Shown here one piece after another: positions 35,901 to 50,900 of a stretch of 64,000 nt of DNA. Every line of letters starts with the position of its first letter. Within the stretch, counting starts at the first letter, position 1. A program made the translations under genes and the position numbers. The notes beneath the pieces are model-generated. The model worked only from the letters and a program-made list of their open reading frames with translations. It was not told the origin of the DNA and did not search any database. The stretch comes from Euptelea pleiosperma. Its lineage: Eukaryota > Streptophyta > Magnoliopsida > Ranunculales > Eupteleaceae. The stretch is taken from positions 38,334,674 to 38,398,673 of the forward strand of contig CM068546.1 of NCBI GenBank assembly GCA_035048495.1. Reading direction: 5' to 3'.

Positions 35901-38900
35901 TATTTTTCTGCACATCTTATGAAGTGTAAATGACGTAGCAGATTCCTTAAGAAGTGCTGTAAATAGAACTTCCTTGTATATAGTCTTCTTTTTAACCTTT
36001 TTTTTTTTTTTATATATATTTTCCAATTATGTAATATATGCCATGTTACTTGTCAAAAAAAAAAACCCACATAGGGGGAAAATGAGTCCTGTAATATTGT
36101 TGACAAATTTGGAATTTTAATATCCTGATTTATTTGGTTCTTAGATCCATTCTTTGATTACTCTCTCTGGATATGGATTTATCTGCTGCTCCCTATTTTC
36201 ATATATATTTTGAACATCATGGCAACCGAAGTTATGTAGACTGAAGCATGATTTTTTTCATTTTTAGTCATTGCAACTTGAGAGGCTAGCTGTGTATCAT
36301 GACTCTGACAGCCTTCACTGGAAGATGGATAAGAAATGGGAAGATATGAGTCCCAAGGAATGGATTGAGGTTTGACCTTGCTTTTGAAATTAATAGTCTG
36401 TGACATTCTTAGGTTTTTTATTTATCTTTGTGTTGGAGAGGTTATTAAGTGCAGAACCTGCATGTGAGGTATTCAATCTTTGTGCTTTTGTAGATATTTG
36501 AAGATGGTATTAATGAACCTGCAACTGATCATGGAGTGGTTTCTGCGTGGGCTCTGAATCGGAAATACTTGGTCTCACCCATCAATGGGGTATTAAAATA
36601 TCATCGTCTTGGAAATCAAGAAAGAAAAGACCCAGAGATTCCTTTTGAGAAGGCATCCCTCGTCCTGAGTGACGTTTCTTTAACAATTACAGAGGTCCTA
36701 TTTCTTGGCTTATATAATTTCTCTTGAATTTTATTGGGTTTATTTTCAGTACTATCGAATTTCGTTTAAACAATACTTCTCATCTCTCAGACTCAATATC
36801 ATGACTGCCTAAAACTTCTAGAAGTTGTTTCAAGATATAAGACACATGTTGATGTTTCTCACTTGAGACCCGTGGTTCCAATTTCGGAGGATCCTCTTGC
36901 GTGGTGGCGGTACGCTGTTCAGGCTGGTCTGCAGCAGAAGAAAATGTGGTAATTTCTTCTCATTTGGTACCATTGATGGGATCTAGCTATGTCTGATATT
37001 AAAATCTGATTTACTAATCACATGATGTTTATGTGTCGTGTCCTCAATAAGAAATTTCTTCTTACCAAGAAATACCAATTTTAGATTTAAATGTAGGATT
37101 GTTTCCATGCATCAGTTTCAAATTTTCATTGTGGCTGTTGATATGGACATTCAGGAATTCCACGAGACTCTGTAGTTCAGACACTAACTCTCTCTGTCTC
37201 CCTTTTCAGCTATCGTTTCTCATGGGACAGAATTCGGCATCTTTGTCATCTCCGTCGACGTTATGTTCAGTTATATGCTAGTTCACTGCAACAGTTGTCA
37301 AAAGTTGATAACACTCAGATTAGAGAAATTGAGAAAGATCTGGACTCTAAAGTAATTCTTTTATGGAGGTATGCAAATTTAATTCATACTTGTTATTTTA
37401 CTAGTGGAGTTCTGACACAATCACGATCAATGGATCGAATCAACTGTTTATTTCTTGTGACACAGATTTTTGTAGTTTGCCCTGACCTCTGACATTTAGC
37501 TTTTTGAGTATATTTTCTTCAGGTTACTTGCACATGCTAAGGTTGAATCTGTAAAATCAAAGGAAGCGGCTCAGCAGAGGAGTAATGTGAAGAAAAGCTG
37601 GTTTTCTTTTGGATGGTTTGTTGGAACTTCAGTTTTTTCTCTTTCTTCACTTGAAATTGAATCATCTTGTGCCAAGGTTTTCTTTTCCATTGCTTGCTGT
37701 ATATGTTTATTTTCTATACTTTACTAAACATTCTGCTTGTAGTCATATTTCTTGTAGACAGCTGATTTCAGTTGCCTTTCATCTCAGGCGTAATTCCTCT
37801 GGAGATGCATCTGTCGAGAATGTTTCTGAGGGATCACAATTGATAGAGGAAAGACTGACTAAAGAAGAGTGGCAGGCAATTAATAAACTATTGAGTTACC
37901 AACCTGATGAGGACTTGACTTTTCATTCAGGAAAGGATATGCAGAATATGATACAATTTTTGGTAAATGTCTCTATCGGTCAGGCTGCTGCTCGGATCAT
38001 CAGTATCAATCAGACAGAGATTGTTTGTGGTAGATTTGAGCAACTTCATATCACCACCAAGCGTTATCATCGTACCACCCATGGTAACGTGTCATTGAGA
38101 TTCTATGGCTTATCTGCTCCTGAAGGTTCACTTGCACAGGTTTGTTCGTAACCTAATTTCAAGGTACTTGCTGTTTGTGCTGTTCTCCATGGTGTACTAC
38201 TCATTTGAGTCATTTCATGATATTGTAAGTCTTGAACAATTTGAATTGCAGAGTGTAAGCAGTGAGCAGAAGGTGAATGCTTTAGCAGCCAGTTTTGTCC
38301 ACTCACCAACTGGGGAGAATGTGGACTGGCGGCTTTCGGCAACAATTGCTCCATGCCATGTTACGGTGCTTTTCTTAAACTTGGCCATTTCTTGTAGTTG
38401 ATTGATAGATCACAATAACTTAACTGGATATTTTGTTCTTCTGCGACTTGTGTTGGTTCTCTATTGAACTGTCCCTCGATCAAATTCTCCTACATGTAGA
38501 GCTGACGAGGTTTGCGTTTTCCAGTAATAGGATTGAAGTTATGAGTCATTTATATAGACGCCATTTCCTGTTCTTTATGTCCTTCCATTAAATATCATGC
38601 CAGCTATCTAAGAATAAAATGGGTGTGGTGCAAACCAAGATTTTCATATGATTTTAATTGAGAAAAAAGAGTCACTTTCTTCTGATACTGCTATTTCCTT
38701 ATAGTTCAAATGCATCTCAGTCCCATTGTCCTGACAGCCATGTGAACTGATAAAAGTTATAACAACACCAAACCTCCCACGCTACATCACAATGTAACAG
38801 AAGGTGGTTGTCAGATTCACCACAATGTTTGCACATCGAACAATAATCAATAATGATGATTCCTCTGGATCGCAAATGGTCCACAGTCAGAATTTTCTCC

Positions 38901-41900
38901 TTCGAAGCCAACCAAACGAAGAACGCAATCTTAGTTGGAATTTTAGAGCTCCAAACCAAGGACATGGGATAGGAAGTGCCAATAGAACCAACTAAACCCC
39001 GCATAAAAAGAGCGGACCGAAAATGCACCACCCTTGGTCCAAATCCACAACTGCTTGTCCTGAGCTGAGGGAAGAAGATGGATATCATGCAGCTGGTAGA
39101 GCAATCTAGGCAGAGGTTCGATTTCCCAATCATTGAGGTTTCGCATGAAACCGAAATCCCACCCCAATGATTCCCCCCATCTAGAACACAATCCTGAAGA
39201 CCAATTCTTCCTCACTGTAAGTGCAAAAAGAGCCGAAAATCATCTTGAAAAGAGGATTCTCCACGCCAGATATCCTACTAGAATCTGATTCTATGCCCAG
39301 AACCAACACCAAACAGAACACCTCTAGAAAACTCCCCGACGATCTTCAGAATGCCCCTCCATACGCTGCAACCATATAGGAGACAAGCCGAACCGCTTTC
39401 CCAACCAAAGGGCAATACCCCATACTTGCCCACAATCACCTTCCGCAATTGACTAGAATTCCACCCGAAACCTCAATAACCATTTACCCAAAAGAGCCTG
39501 ATTCATTACTTTAATTTTCTTAATCCCCAAACTGCCTGTAGCCTTAGCATCACAAATAGACTTCCGAGTCACCAAATGGAATTTATGGGCATCCTATCAT
39601 GCCACAAGATCTCCCTAATACCCTAATAAGCTTTTCCAGAATAACTGCCACTGCAAGGGATCGTAAACAAAGACATATAGTAAATAAGCAAACTGGAAAG
39701 AGTACTTTTGATCAACACCACTTTACCCCGTTTAGAATGGTATCCTGCCTTCCACAAGGATAATCTCCTCTCAAAGCACTCGATCACATGAGCCCACTAA
39801 GCTTTGGATCTATAAGAGGCCAATAACAGGAGGCCCAAGTAAGTAGCTGACAAGCTGCCAATGCAACGACCCAAAATGTCTGCCAAAATCGAGATGTTCT
39901 CCACCTCACCCACACCACACACCATGCTCTTGGCTAGATTCACACGCAACCTTGATACTGCCTCAAATAACACAGAAGCCCTCTAAGGAATCTAACCTGG
40001 GAGACAGAGGGAACAAGGAACACAAGGGTATTGTCTACAAACTGAAGATGGGATATAGCAGGAGCTCCTGTGGCTACCTCGAACCCATCTAATTCACTAA
40101 TATCCACAGCTCTAGAAATCATGCTCTCCAAAGCCTCCACCACCACGATAAATAAGATGGGAGATAACGGATCTCCCTATCTCATCCCCCTGAAGCTCCT
40201 AAAGTAGTCAGTTGGGGATCCGTTCACTAAGATGGAGAAAGAAGAAGACAAGATGCACTTCTTAATCCACATCCTCCATTTTCACCAAAGCCCATCCTGA
40301 AGAGCATATAATCCTGAGTGGTTATGGCTTTTCGGGGCCGAGAGGGAAAGTTTGTGGAGAAGAGTTATTTCGGCTAAGCAGGGCATTGAGAACCATGGTT
40401 GGGATAGCATGATGCCATCCACTTCGTACCGTGTTGGGGTTTGGAAGGGTATTTCCAAGATGAGGAGCAAGATCATAAATAGGAGTAGTTTTAATGTGGG
40501 AAATGGCTCCCAAGTGAGATTTTTGGAAAATATTTGGTGTGGGGAGATTTCCCTAGCGGAGTCTTTCCCCTCTATCTATGCCCTATCCAACCGTAAAAGG
40601 TGATCTAGTTAGTGAGGTGGCCTCCAGGGAGAATGGTTTGCTCTCATGGGATTTGGGGCTTAAGAGGAAAATTAATGATTGGGAGGTGGATATTGTGGCT
40701 TCTCGTTGAATAGGCTGGAAGGGATCCAACTTTTTGATGGTGTCGAAGACAAGAGGTGGTGGAATCATGATCCTAAATGGAGATTTTCGGTTAAATCTCT
40801 CTATTCCATGCTCCTGGGGCCCGCTAGTAGGGATTTTCCAGCTAAGAGGTTGTGGTGTACTCCCATTCCTTCCAAAGTCATCTTCTTCTCCTGGTGTGCC
40901 ATGCTCGACAAGATTCTCTTTGTGGAGAAGCTTGGAAAACGTGGCTTTCAAATCCCCAATAGATGTAATTCGTGTTGCCATGACGAGGAGACTACTAACC
41001 ACATGCTTATCCACTGTTGCGTATCCAAGGAGATATGGGAGGGCTTTCTTCAGCTTTTAGGGGTTTCCTAGGTCTTTCCTTATTCGGTTTTTGATACTTT
41101 TATGGATGGTCCTCCAAAGCTTTCTCAGCTGGTAGTCGTATGTGTTATCGGAGACATTCTACATGTAAATGGTAGTCTTGTAAATACCTCATAGTGAGGG
41201 GTATTTTTGTCTTTGTTATGGTCTTCATATAAATAATAGTTTTGGGAGTCATGTGAACTAAGCATGACATCCTCTTCTCTTCTCTCTTCCCTCTCTTGCT
41301 CTAACCCTAAACCTAAACCTAACCCTAGAAATTGTTTCAACTGTATTCTTTGGAGAATCGCCCCTCATGCAGTCTGTTGGGAGATTTGGAAGGAGAGAAA
41401 CTGCCGGACTTTTGAAGACAAGGAGGCCAAAATAGATGAGATTGCCATGACCATTAAGCCACTCTTTATTATTGGGGTTTTGCCATTCCTGAGCTCAAAA
41501 AGTTCAGACTTGATGATTTCGGTTTCTAGTGGGACCGATTGGTCTCTTAATTATGCAAGGTTTAAAATTTCGGTTTCACATGCCATTTCGGTGAGGCCGG
41601 TTTCAACAAAATTTCGAAAAAAATTTCGGTCGAAATTTTGGAATTTTAAAAATTTTGATTTTTATTGATTTCGGTTTCGGTGTAGCCCAAAACCGAAATT
41701 TCGGACAACTTTTCGACGAAATTTAAAACCTTGTAATTATGTTCATCTCTTAGGGCCTCTAGGCTTTGGGTTTTAGGGGTTGTTCTCGGTTTTCTTTCTG
41801 TTTCCTTTTTGTTCTGCTGTAAAGCTTTCTTTGGCCTTCATTAGCCCTTCTTTTAATATAATCTTTTACCGATAAAAGAAAAACTCAAATCTACATGGTC

Positions 41901-44900
41901 ATTGGCCTTCTCCATATCGATTTTGCAAGCGATCCTCGACTCCCCAACTTAGATCTAGAGTCAATACACTCATTGGTAATGAGGAGCACATCTAAGATCT
42001 AGTGACCCATGACAAAAGTCCCTTAAGACGATGCGAAGAACGAAAATATCCTATGAATTCTAGAAGCAAGCATCTTGGCAATGATCTTGTACACACTACC
42101 CACCAAACTGATAGGTCTATAATCAACTATATCATTTGCCCCTTGTTTCTTAGGAATCATGGCAATAAATATGCTATTGGACGTGTAGTCCAAGTGCCCC
42201 TCCTCTTGAAATTCTAACACCACTTTCATGAAATCAACCCCAACAATCTCCCAAAAACACTTAAAAAAAAAGTTAACGTAAAACTGTCGGGACTCGGAGT
42301 CTTGTCTCCTGCTAAGTCAGAGATTGACCTCAAAACCTTACCCTCCTCAAAAGGTTTTTCCAAGCCCTCCCTATCCTTGAGTTCGATTTGGTCAAAATGA
42401 AGGCCATCCAAAAAAGGTCTAAAAACAGAAGACTCCGAGTAAAAATCAGAATAGAACCCCACCACTCTTACCCTTATATTGTCCTCATCTTCTAACAAAT
42501 CACCACGAATCTTGAGACGAGCTCAACGGTTGTATGTTCTGTGAACATTCGCCATCTTGTGAAAGAACTTGGTGTTGTTATCTCCATCCTTTAACCATCT
42601 AATGCTGGATTTCTAGGAGCCAGGGGTGTGTCCTGTCCCTTGCCAGAGATTAGGTGATTTCTGGGAGCCAGGGGTGTGTCGGATCGCAGGGTCCATGACA
42701 AGGAGGTTCTCTCTAGCATTGCTTGTGGTTCTGTTTTAAATATAGGAGCGAACATTCGAGAAAAGGTGGGCAGACGACGTGTAAACATGGGATACAGTGG
42801 GGTTACACATAGACAAGAGGAGTTATCTCTTAATGAGAGCCTGGAGGGTGCAGAATAATAGTGGTATGTCTAGGGGTTTATTTAAAATTTCGGGTAAAGG
42901 TAAAGGGGTTTTAGTGGATGTCTCTGGATCGGTCTACCAACAACAACTTAACTAGATGGTATTATACCGTCCAATAACCTAGCTTGATAAAAGGTGAATG
43001 TTCTTCGACCTCTCCGACCGAAAGGAAGGATATCTTGTTTCCGATTTTCTAGAGGCAGTTGCTGGGAGTTCGAAGAGAGGAGGGGAGGTTGGCCATGGAG
43101 AAGACATAGAAGAAGGTGAGACCGCGCATGGTGGTGAGTGCATCGACGTCCTGAAAGAATAGTGTTTTGGTTTTGGTGCGGCGAGAGGAGATTTGTTGTC
43201 CTCTGTGTCAGGCCGATCACTTTTGGTTCACGAGCAAGTGGCTTTTACAGTCCAGAACTGTTGTGAGGGAGGGCTACAAGTCGAGGAGGGAGAGGGGGTC
43301 AATGATATAACTATTGAAGACATTAGTCCCATTTGTTTTGTGCCGACGATAATCTATACTAGAAGTTAGTTTCTCTGGGGTTGATTTAGGTGATGTTAAC
43401 ACTGTGGTAGAGGATGGTGTCTTAGATAGCTCAGTGGTGTCAGAATGGGTGATGGGCTTTGGATGTTTCTTGGGATTGTCCTATAACAGGTGCAAGGAGG
43501 TTTTGGTGTTGTTCACGGCTATAAAAATGGACTAGCAACAACAAATTTCAGGGGTTGGTGTTCCTTCAGGGATAGACATCTTAGGGAGACAAATGGTGGC
43601 GATTCTAGATGAGTGCACCATCTCAGATCACAGGGGCAAAGTCTGATAGGAGTAGTTAGGACAGATAGGGAGCAGTAGGGGACAAAAGAGGGGTTTCATA
43701 TTGCTACGGCTAGCCCAGCTAGAAGGAAGGTGAAGCTCTCTAATGAAATTCAAAATTTATCGGAGTCAAATCTCTTATTGGACAGGGATGGTGGCAGGAG
43801 TAGTAGGAGGAAGGGATTCGATTTATGGATTTTGTGAATCTGAACATTTTGTCTTGGAATGTGAGGGGGTTGAGAGGTAAGGCTAGAATGGTTGCTTGAA
43901 GGGAAGTTATTTAGAGATGGAGAGTGGACATGGAGTTTTTCAGGAATCTAAGCTGGAAGTTTTGAATGACAGGTGGTGGAGGAATTAAGGGGTAATGGGG
44001 ACTTTAGTTGGCTGGCTTTACCGGCTAATGGATCAGTGGTAGTATTTCTGATGGTTTGGAACCAGTGTAAGACTAAAGTAGAGGATAGTCTTATTGGGGA
44101 TTACTCTGTTTCTGTTGTTTGTAGAAGGTTGGAAAACAACTACCAAGGGGTTCTCAGGGGGTGTATGGTCTATGGTTAGTAGATTTAGAGTTGATTTATG
44201 GAAGGAACTAGACCACATTGGAGGTAGGTGGGGTTTTTCTTGGTGTGTTGGTCGCGATGTTAATGTTGTCTGGTTCTCTTTTGAGAAGAAGGGGGTGGGG
44301 GTAGTCGGATAACTAAAAGTATAAAGGAGTTTGATGCCTTTGTGGGAAGACACGGTCTTATGGATCTTCTTTAAAGGAGCTTTGTATATGTGGTCCAATA
44401 ATCAAGATAGGCCGTCAATGTCTAGATTAGACAGATTCTTGGTGGACTGGGCTATCTGTGGATATCTTTCAAGAAGTTCTTCCTAAACTATCCTCAGATC
44501 ATAATCTGGTTTTGCTCGGATGTGACAACATTATTAGGAGGCCCTTTCTATTTATATTTGAGAACATGTAGCTTCAAGAGCCAAATTTTAAAGATATGGT
44601 GGCTGAGTGGTGGGAATCTTTCAGTTTTGTGGGTAAGGCTGGTTTTATTTTTAGAAGAAAATTGAAAGCTCTCAAGGGTAAATTAAAAGAATGGAATTCA
44701 GAAATTTTTGGCTGTTTGGACAAGAAGATGGGTGGGCTTTTGGAGGAGATAACTGCTTTAGATTGCATTGAAGAGTGTGGGATGCTAGCAGAAGAACAGG
44801 GGAGAAGTTGAGTAGAAGCAAAGAAAGAGTTTCTCAAGTGGGCTCTTATGGATGAGATCAGTTGGTGCCAAAAATTGATGGTGAGGTGGTTAAAGGAAGG

Positions 44901-47900
44901 CTACAACAACACTTAATTCTTTCACCAGATTGCTAATGCCAGGAGAAGAAGCAATTGTATTTCGAGAATAAAGGTTGATGGGTCTCTTATTGAGGAAGAA
45001 GTAGCTATCAGGGATAACATAGTGCAGTTCTACACTTCTACTCCAGTTTGTATTCCGAGCCCAATTGTATCAGGCCTACAGTGGACGGGTTTCCTTTGGA
45101 TATTATCAGTTGGGAGCATAGTGAGTGATTGGAGAAGAGGAAATTTTGGGTAATATCAAAAGCCTTAGTGATGATAGAGCCCATGGTCCTAATGGGTTTA
45201 CGCTTGCTTTCTTCCAGGAGTGTTGGGATATTGTAGGGAAGGATTTTATGCGGGTAGTGAAGGGGTTTGAGGAGTCACATCTTGGTAGGTGTTCGAATAG
45301 CACTTTCATCACTCTTATTCTTAACAAGGAAGTGGCTGAGTCTTTGAGGGACTTTCGACCTATATTATAACTAGGACTTACTAAGAATCAAATAAGATAA
45401 GGCCCAACAAATCATAGTCTTCAATACTCTATTAACCCTCTTAGACTAATCTCAACCATCAATTTAAAACCCTAGAGAACCACGGAAATTAGAAACTAAG
45501 TGTGTTTTAACTTTTATAACAGATGCTCTGTTTTCTGGGTTTAACATTCCGAAAAAACAGACCACACTTGAGTCTCTTATTTCCTAGTTCTTCTTTTTTT
45601 CTTTTTCAAAGGCCTATTAGAGTTTTGTTCCTCCATGTCTGGACTTGTAATTGCTGAAGTTTCAGTTCCATTGAATAACTCTTCAAAAACAGTTAGTTCT
45701 ATTGGACCTTTTCTGTATTGCAGCTGCATCAGAGGCAGTTCCTTATTAATTGATTTGACCTGTTGGGGATTTCGTTTGTTCTCTGATCATTAGATGTGCG
45801 TTGGTTGAGAGAACCATGAAATATTGTTCTGTTCTCATTTTTTCGGGCCTGTTAATTTTATGAAGCCTTTCACAAGTTCTTATTTTCGAGATATTTGTTT
45901 TTTCTTTACTGAAAATTTGTAGGTCTTGATGGAAAGTTATGAACGCTTTTTAGAGTTTGTGAAGAGGAGTAATGCAGTTAGCCCTACTGTTGCATTGGAG
46001 ACTGCAACTGCTTTGCAGGTAATTGACATGAATGCGTGGCAAAACTTGCTTGTTAGCATAAAACATTTTTGGAAATATCTCAAGTGTTGTATAATCTATA
46101 ATAAAATCATTCTCTTTAGTGGACACATGCAATTGAGAATCTGATCTCATACCCTGATCATGGTAACTTGCAATGAGCAGATGAAGATAGAGAAAGTGAC
46201 TCGTCGAGCTCAAGAGCAGTTTCAAATGGTATTGGAAGAACAAAGCAGGTTCACTTATTTGACTTCTTTCATAATTTTCTTTATCGTTTACTTGTTTCAG
46301 TTTCATTTCTTTATTGTTTTTGGCTTATTGCAAGGTAAATATTTGTCCTTCACTCTATCCTACCTACTGAAAATGTACAATCGTCATGGTTCAATACATC
46401 ATACATCCCCAATGCATTAAAGTGAATAACAGACTTGACCTGGAATTCTATGGTTTTTTGTTGGGTAGAGGCAAAAAAAAAACTCACTAATGGTTGATCT
46501 TCGAAATTTTCTATTCCTGATTTAATTACATTATTCCAGTTAGGCCATTGATATTTTTAAACTTGATCAGGATATCCTTGACCCTCTTAAAAATAAGCTG
46601 GCATGGTATATATTCTTTGTTAATTGGCGGTAAAATTTATTAGAAAAGATAGAGAAAAAAGTACCAAGGGAGGACGATATGGGGGAAAGCGAACATAAAA
46701 TCAAAATTGAAATGGGAACACACCACTATATAAACCAGTCCCATGTACTCCTTCTCCATCCTTCGCTAGAGTGTTTGCCGTATCATTTGCCAATCTTGGC
46801 ACAAGGGCAAAAGTAATGGTTAGAGATGACACCAAGTCGTGAATCTCTTTGATGATGAGAGTCTCCAAGCTCCCTTCTTCTTGCTGGTTGCCCAACTAAA
46901 CTTAGTCTTTGAATCCCCTTCTATAACAACTTTGATTAATGCTAAGTTCTTGGCTTTCCTTAGTCCTTGAAGGAGTGCTATGGCCTCCCTTTGTTCATTC
47001 ACCTTCCGTAATTGAGCCTGAGAAGACATAAAAGATCCTTCCTTCACTATTTTGAAAGAAACTTTACAACTATCGAGGTTTAATTTGCTTTCATCCTCCT
47101 TTGGGGCTGTCCCTGCTACCACAAATTCAAGATTACGGGGGAAGACCAGGAAACCAAGGACCAATTACTCAATGTATCACCAGTTCACCGCTACTGACAC
47201 CTTTAAACACTTAAGATGTTAAGATTCAATGAGACACCATCATGTTTATCCTTTCTATAATGTTAACCGGGCTAGATAACTTATCGTAAAATATTCTTCT
47301 ATTCCTCTCCCCAGATATTGATAAAATGACGAGAACAAAATTTTTCCAAAGAGTTCTACCCAAGCTACTGAAAGTTCCCTGGGTATATTATCCAATTCAT
47401 CCATAAAATTATGCCTGGTCCTCTAATTGCCTTATTTGACAGATGCTCTGGAAGCTCTCTCCTGAAATGTCTCTATTTTCTGTCTTCACACACTGCCATT
47501 CTCTTTGTGGAATTGCTACATGTTCATGATGGACTCCCTCCTGATCATCTTGTTACTGAAGGGTATAATTGCTATAGACAGATTCCACTGCGATCCCATG
47601 GACCATTGCATCGCAGAGTCTCCCTCTTACATAACTTTTCCCCTGCAGGTAGAAGTCTGTTGGTTTCCACTTACAAGACCTCTCTACTTGGGATCTATTC
47701 TTGTTGACCATTATCAAATAAAAAAGAGTCGGAGGTCTCTGTTTTTGAGCATTCTCCCCTGTTGAAAGGGCCCATCGGAAACTTTGGTGGGCTCCCTCAC
47801 TTATGGTGGTGTAATTAGTACATTATTGTACAGAGGGAATTTTCTTCTCCAAGTTCTTTACTATTTCCTTTAAACAAATCCGTTATTTATCAAAATGAAA

Positions 47901-50900
47901 AAAAAAGTTATATAACTTCTGACCCAAAGCTATTCCAGCTAATTGTAGACATACCGATTTACCCTTCTTGGGAAATAAAGGTCAGCTGGTCTCATAATTT
48001 AATTGGAATTACTGGCCAACCCCATCTTTATCAGCGATAGTGCCCTCAGATACTTGTTTCATTATACAACCTTTCTTATGAATCTATGTTTTCTGATGAA
48101 TAAATATACATTATCAGTGAAAGATAGATTTGTATGGGCTGTAGGTATATGTCAAATTATTATTTGGCATATTAATTGATTAATTTAGGTTAATGGGTTT
48201 AGTGGATTATGGGTAACAGACTAACAATAGTATGATTTTTCTTTGAAATGCTCAAGAAAAAATCATTTATTTTCTCTGTTTCATGTTTTTTTTTTTACTC
48301 TTGTATTTCAGATTTGCACTTGATATTGATTTTGATGCTCCAAAAGTGAGGGTTCCTTTGAGAACATGTGCGTCTTCCAAATGTGATGGCCATTTTCTTT
48401 TGGATTTTGGTCATTTCACATTACACACGAAAGTAAGTTGCTTCAGTTGGACATTCTTACTAGCTCTTGTGTTACGTTGAATTTGCTTGAAATGGCTAGA
48501 GATTATTGCAGGAGTGTCAGCGTAATGAACAGAGGCAGAATCTATATTCCCGTTTTTATATATCAGGAAGAGACATAGCTGCTTTCTTTAGAGATTGTGG
48601 TTCTGACAGTGGCAACTGCACTTTAGTCACTTCAACTTTTGATGATCATCCTTCCAGATTACCCATCTCGGAGGATGTTGATCATTTCTATTCTCTTATT
48701 GATAGGTGTGGAATGGCAGTCATTGTTGATCAGGTATATATATATTTTTTTCACTTGTATTCTTGTTCTGTTAATACTATTATGTAGTACTAATTGATAG
48801 CGACCTTAGATTGTGTTCTAGCTGTGTTAGCCTTGTTAATTATATTCTGTGCTGTGTTATTTGAAGATCAAAATACCTCATCCAAGTTATCCATCAACAC
48901 GAGTTTCTGTTCAAGTGCCCAATCTTGGCATTCACTTTTCACCAGCTAGATATTGCAGAATTATGGAACTGTTAAATATGTTATATGGTACGGTGGAAAA
49001 CGGTGATCAGACTGCTAGTGAAAATTTCCAAAGTGGTCTAGCACCTTGGAGTCCTGCAGATCTTGCAACTGAGGCTAGAATCCTCGTTTGGCGGGTATGC
49101 CCCTTAGTACTAGGGAGAACCATGTAATCTGACATTCGCTTACTACATGCTTATGAATTGATTGATTTTTCTTATAGTATATTCTTTATGTAGGGAATTG
49201 GCAATTCTGTGGCCGAGTGGCAGCCTTGTTTTCTTGTGTTGTCTGGATTGTATCTGTACGTATTGGAGTCTGAAGTATCCCAGAGCTACCAACGATGCTC
49301 GAGGTTTTTTCTTTCCAAGTCTTGTGTTTCTTTGTAGTCTAGTCTGATCTGCTGTTAGTGGTTTACTGCTATGACCTTACTTAGATTGTCGCTTTTGTGA
49401 TATCGCAGTATGGCTGGTCGACAATTATATGAAGTTCCTCCAACAAGTATTGGTGGGTCACCGTTTTCTGTTGCTGTGAGTTTCAGGGGCATGGACATTC
49501 AGAAAGTAAGCCATGTTAGTTTCAAGCAAGGAAATAAATTTTACGAAATTATCAAAATATTTCCATTTCTGGGTTACCGACAGGGAAGAATACTTACATG
49601 AAAAAAATGTGAAGTTTCGCGAAAAGTAAATATGTGTTTATTTTGGACAAAATGGTTCGAGATATATGTAAACATTTCGACCAAAGGTAGGAAACATCCT
49701 ATTTGAGCTCAAACCACCCCAAATCCCATATTTGATCCAACTAAACCCTCATTCATAAAAAACGACTGATCCATTATAGATTTCTTGTTACTAAACCCTT
49801 CTTCATAAAAAACGACTGATCCATTATAGATTTCTTGTTTAAAAACCTCGCGAATTGATTGCGAGGACAAATTGATAGCCCATTCTAGGGTTTTTTCAAA
49901 TTTGAAATTTAAGTATGAAATTTCTTGTTATTAACTGAATTTTTTTGCTGTCTCTTGCTACAAATAGATAGATTATGTGTTCATGATGCATTTGCAACGG
50001 ATGTATGCACATATTAAAGATCATTTAGGGTGAACTTAAGTTGATATTATTTGATGGTTATGATCATTTCCATTTGTTATTTTTGCTGTTTTTTTTTGTT
50101 CTATAACAATCATTTTTGCTATTTTTCAATCAGTGTGGAAATAATTCATTTTTTTGTGGAAATAATAGAAATATTGCAGAAAACAATGGAAGTGTTGTGG
50201 AAATTTTTGTGAAAAGTTTAGGAAATGATAAAAGAAGCATAAAAACACTCATAAGCCATCAAACCGTAATATACAACCATATGGAGTGTGGAAATGAATG
50301 ACCATAGCATTCTGCAACATGCAGAGGCAGGTATATGGAGTTGAATTGTTTGGTTAGGGTTAGGGTTTGTTTCTAAGGTTTGAAAGAGAGAAGAAAGAGA
50401 AGAGAGGAAAAAGGAGAGCATGTGCATGTCACATGAATCCAATCATATTATTTATTGGGTTGCATTCACAGGATGCGGCTGAATCTAGTGTAATGAATAT
50501 TCTTGAACCCCGCAACCATAATTTTGTTACATTTGTGTAATGAATGAAAGCTCAAGATGGTGGAGAAGGTGAAGGTGGAGGCCAAGACGTTCGGTTTCTC
50601 GATCGTTTGTAAGGGGGGAAAATCTTTGCTTCGCATCAGAGAAGAGGGGAGAAGGTGGGTGGAAGAGGCTGATGTCCCTTTAGAGATTGGCTTTTGGCTG
50701 GTAGATCTGTTTGAGGAAGTCAAGGCTCTGAGGCGTTTTTGGAGGAAAACTGTGCTACTGGGTAGAACCTTCATAGCGGAGGTGAAAAGGAATGGAAACC
50801 GGCATTTTGTTCAGTTGACGGAATTCATAACAAGGGGTAGAAATCTGGTATTCTATTTTCCAGAGGCTCTAAAGGGGGAGGATGGCCAGCAGTGGCCGTT

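Larger units (their letters stand above)
40312..41886 (+). mobile_element. LINE F, 5'-truncated, inserted in LINE E
   Basis: Reads [59 protein letters not shown], the knuckle [18 protein letters not shown], then after a solo [24 protein letters not shown] hAT-like MITE at 41556-41733 interrupts the C-terminus. The tail resembles ACCGATAAAAGAAAAA near 41886. LINE E coding is split exactly by this element. Confidence 0.8.

Noticed and set aside
41304..41327. Telomere-like CCTAAAC/CCCTAA words
   Set aside because: They are the imperfect end of an LTR; the same words occur in the other LTR copies, and the run is too short for an interstitial telomere.
47411..47765. Overlapping frames of 86-98 codons in intron 17
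   Set aside because: No family resemblance; region looks like retroposon 3' UTR ending in an A-run.
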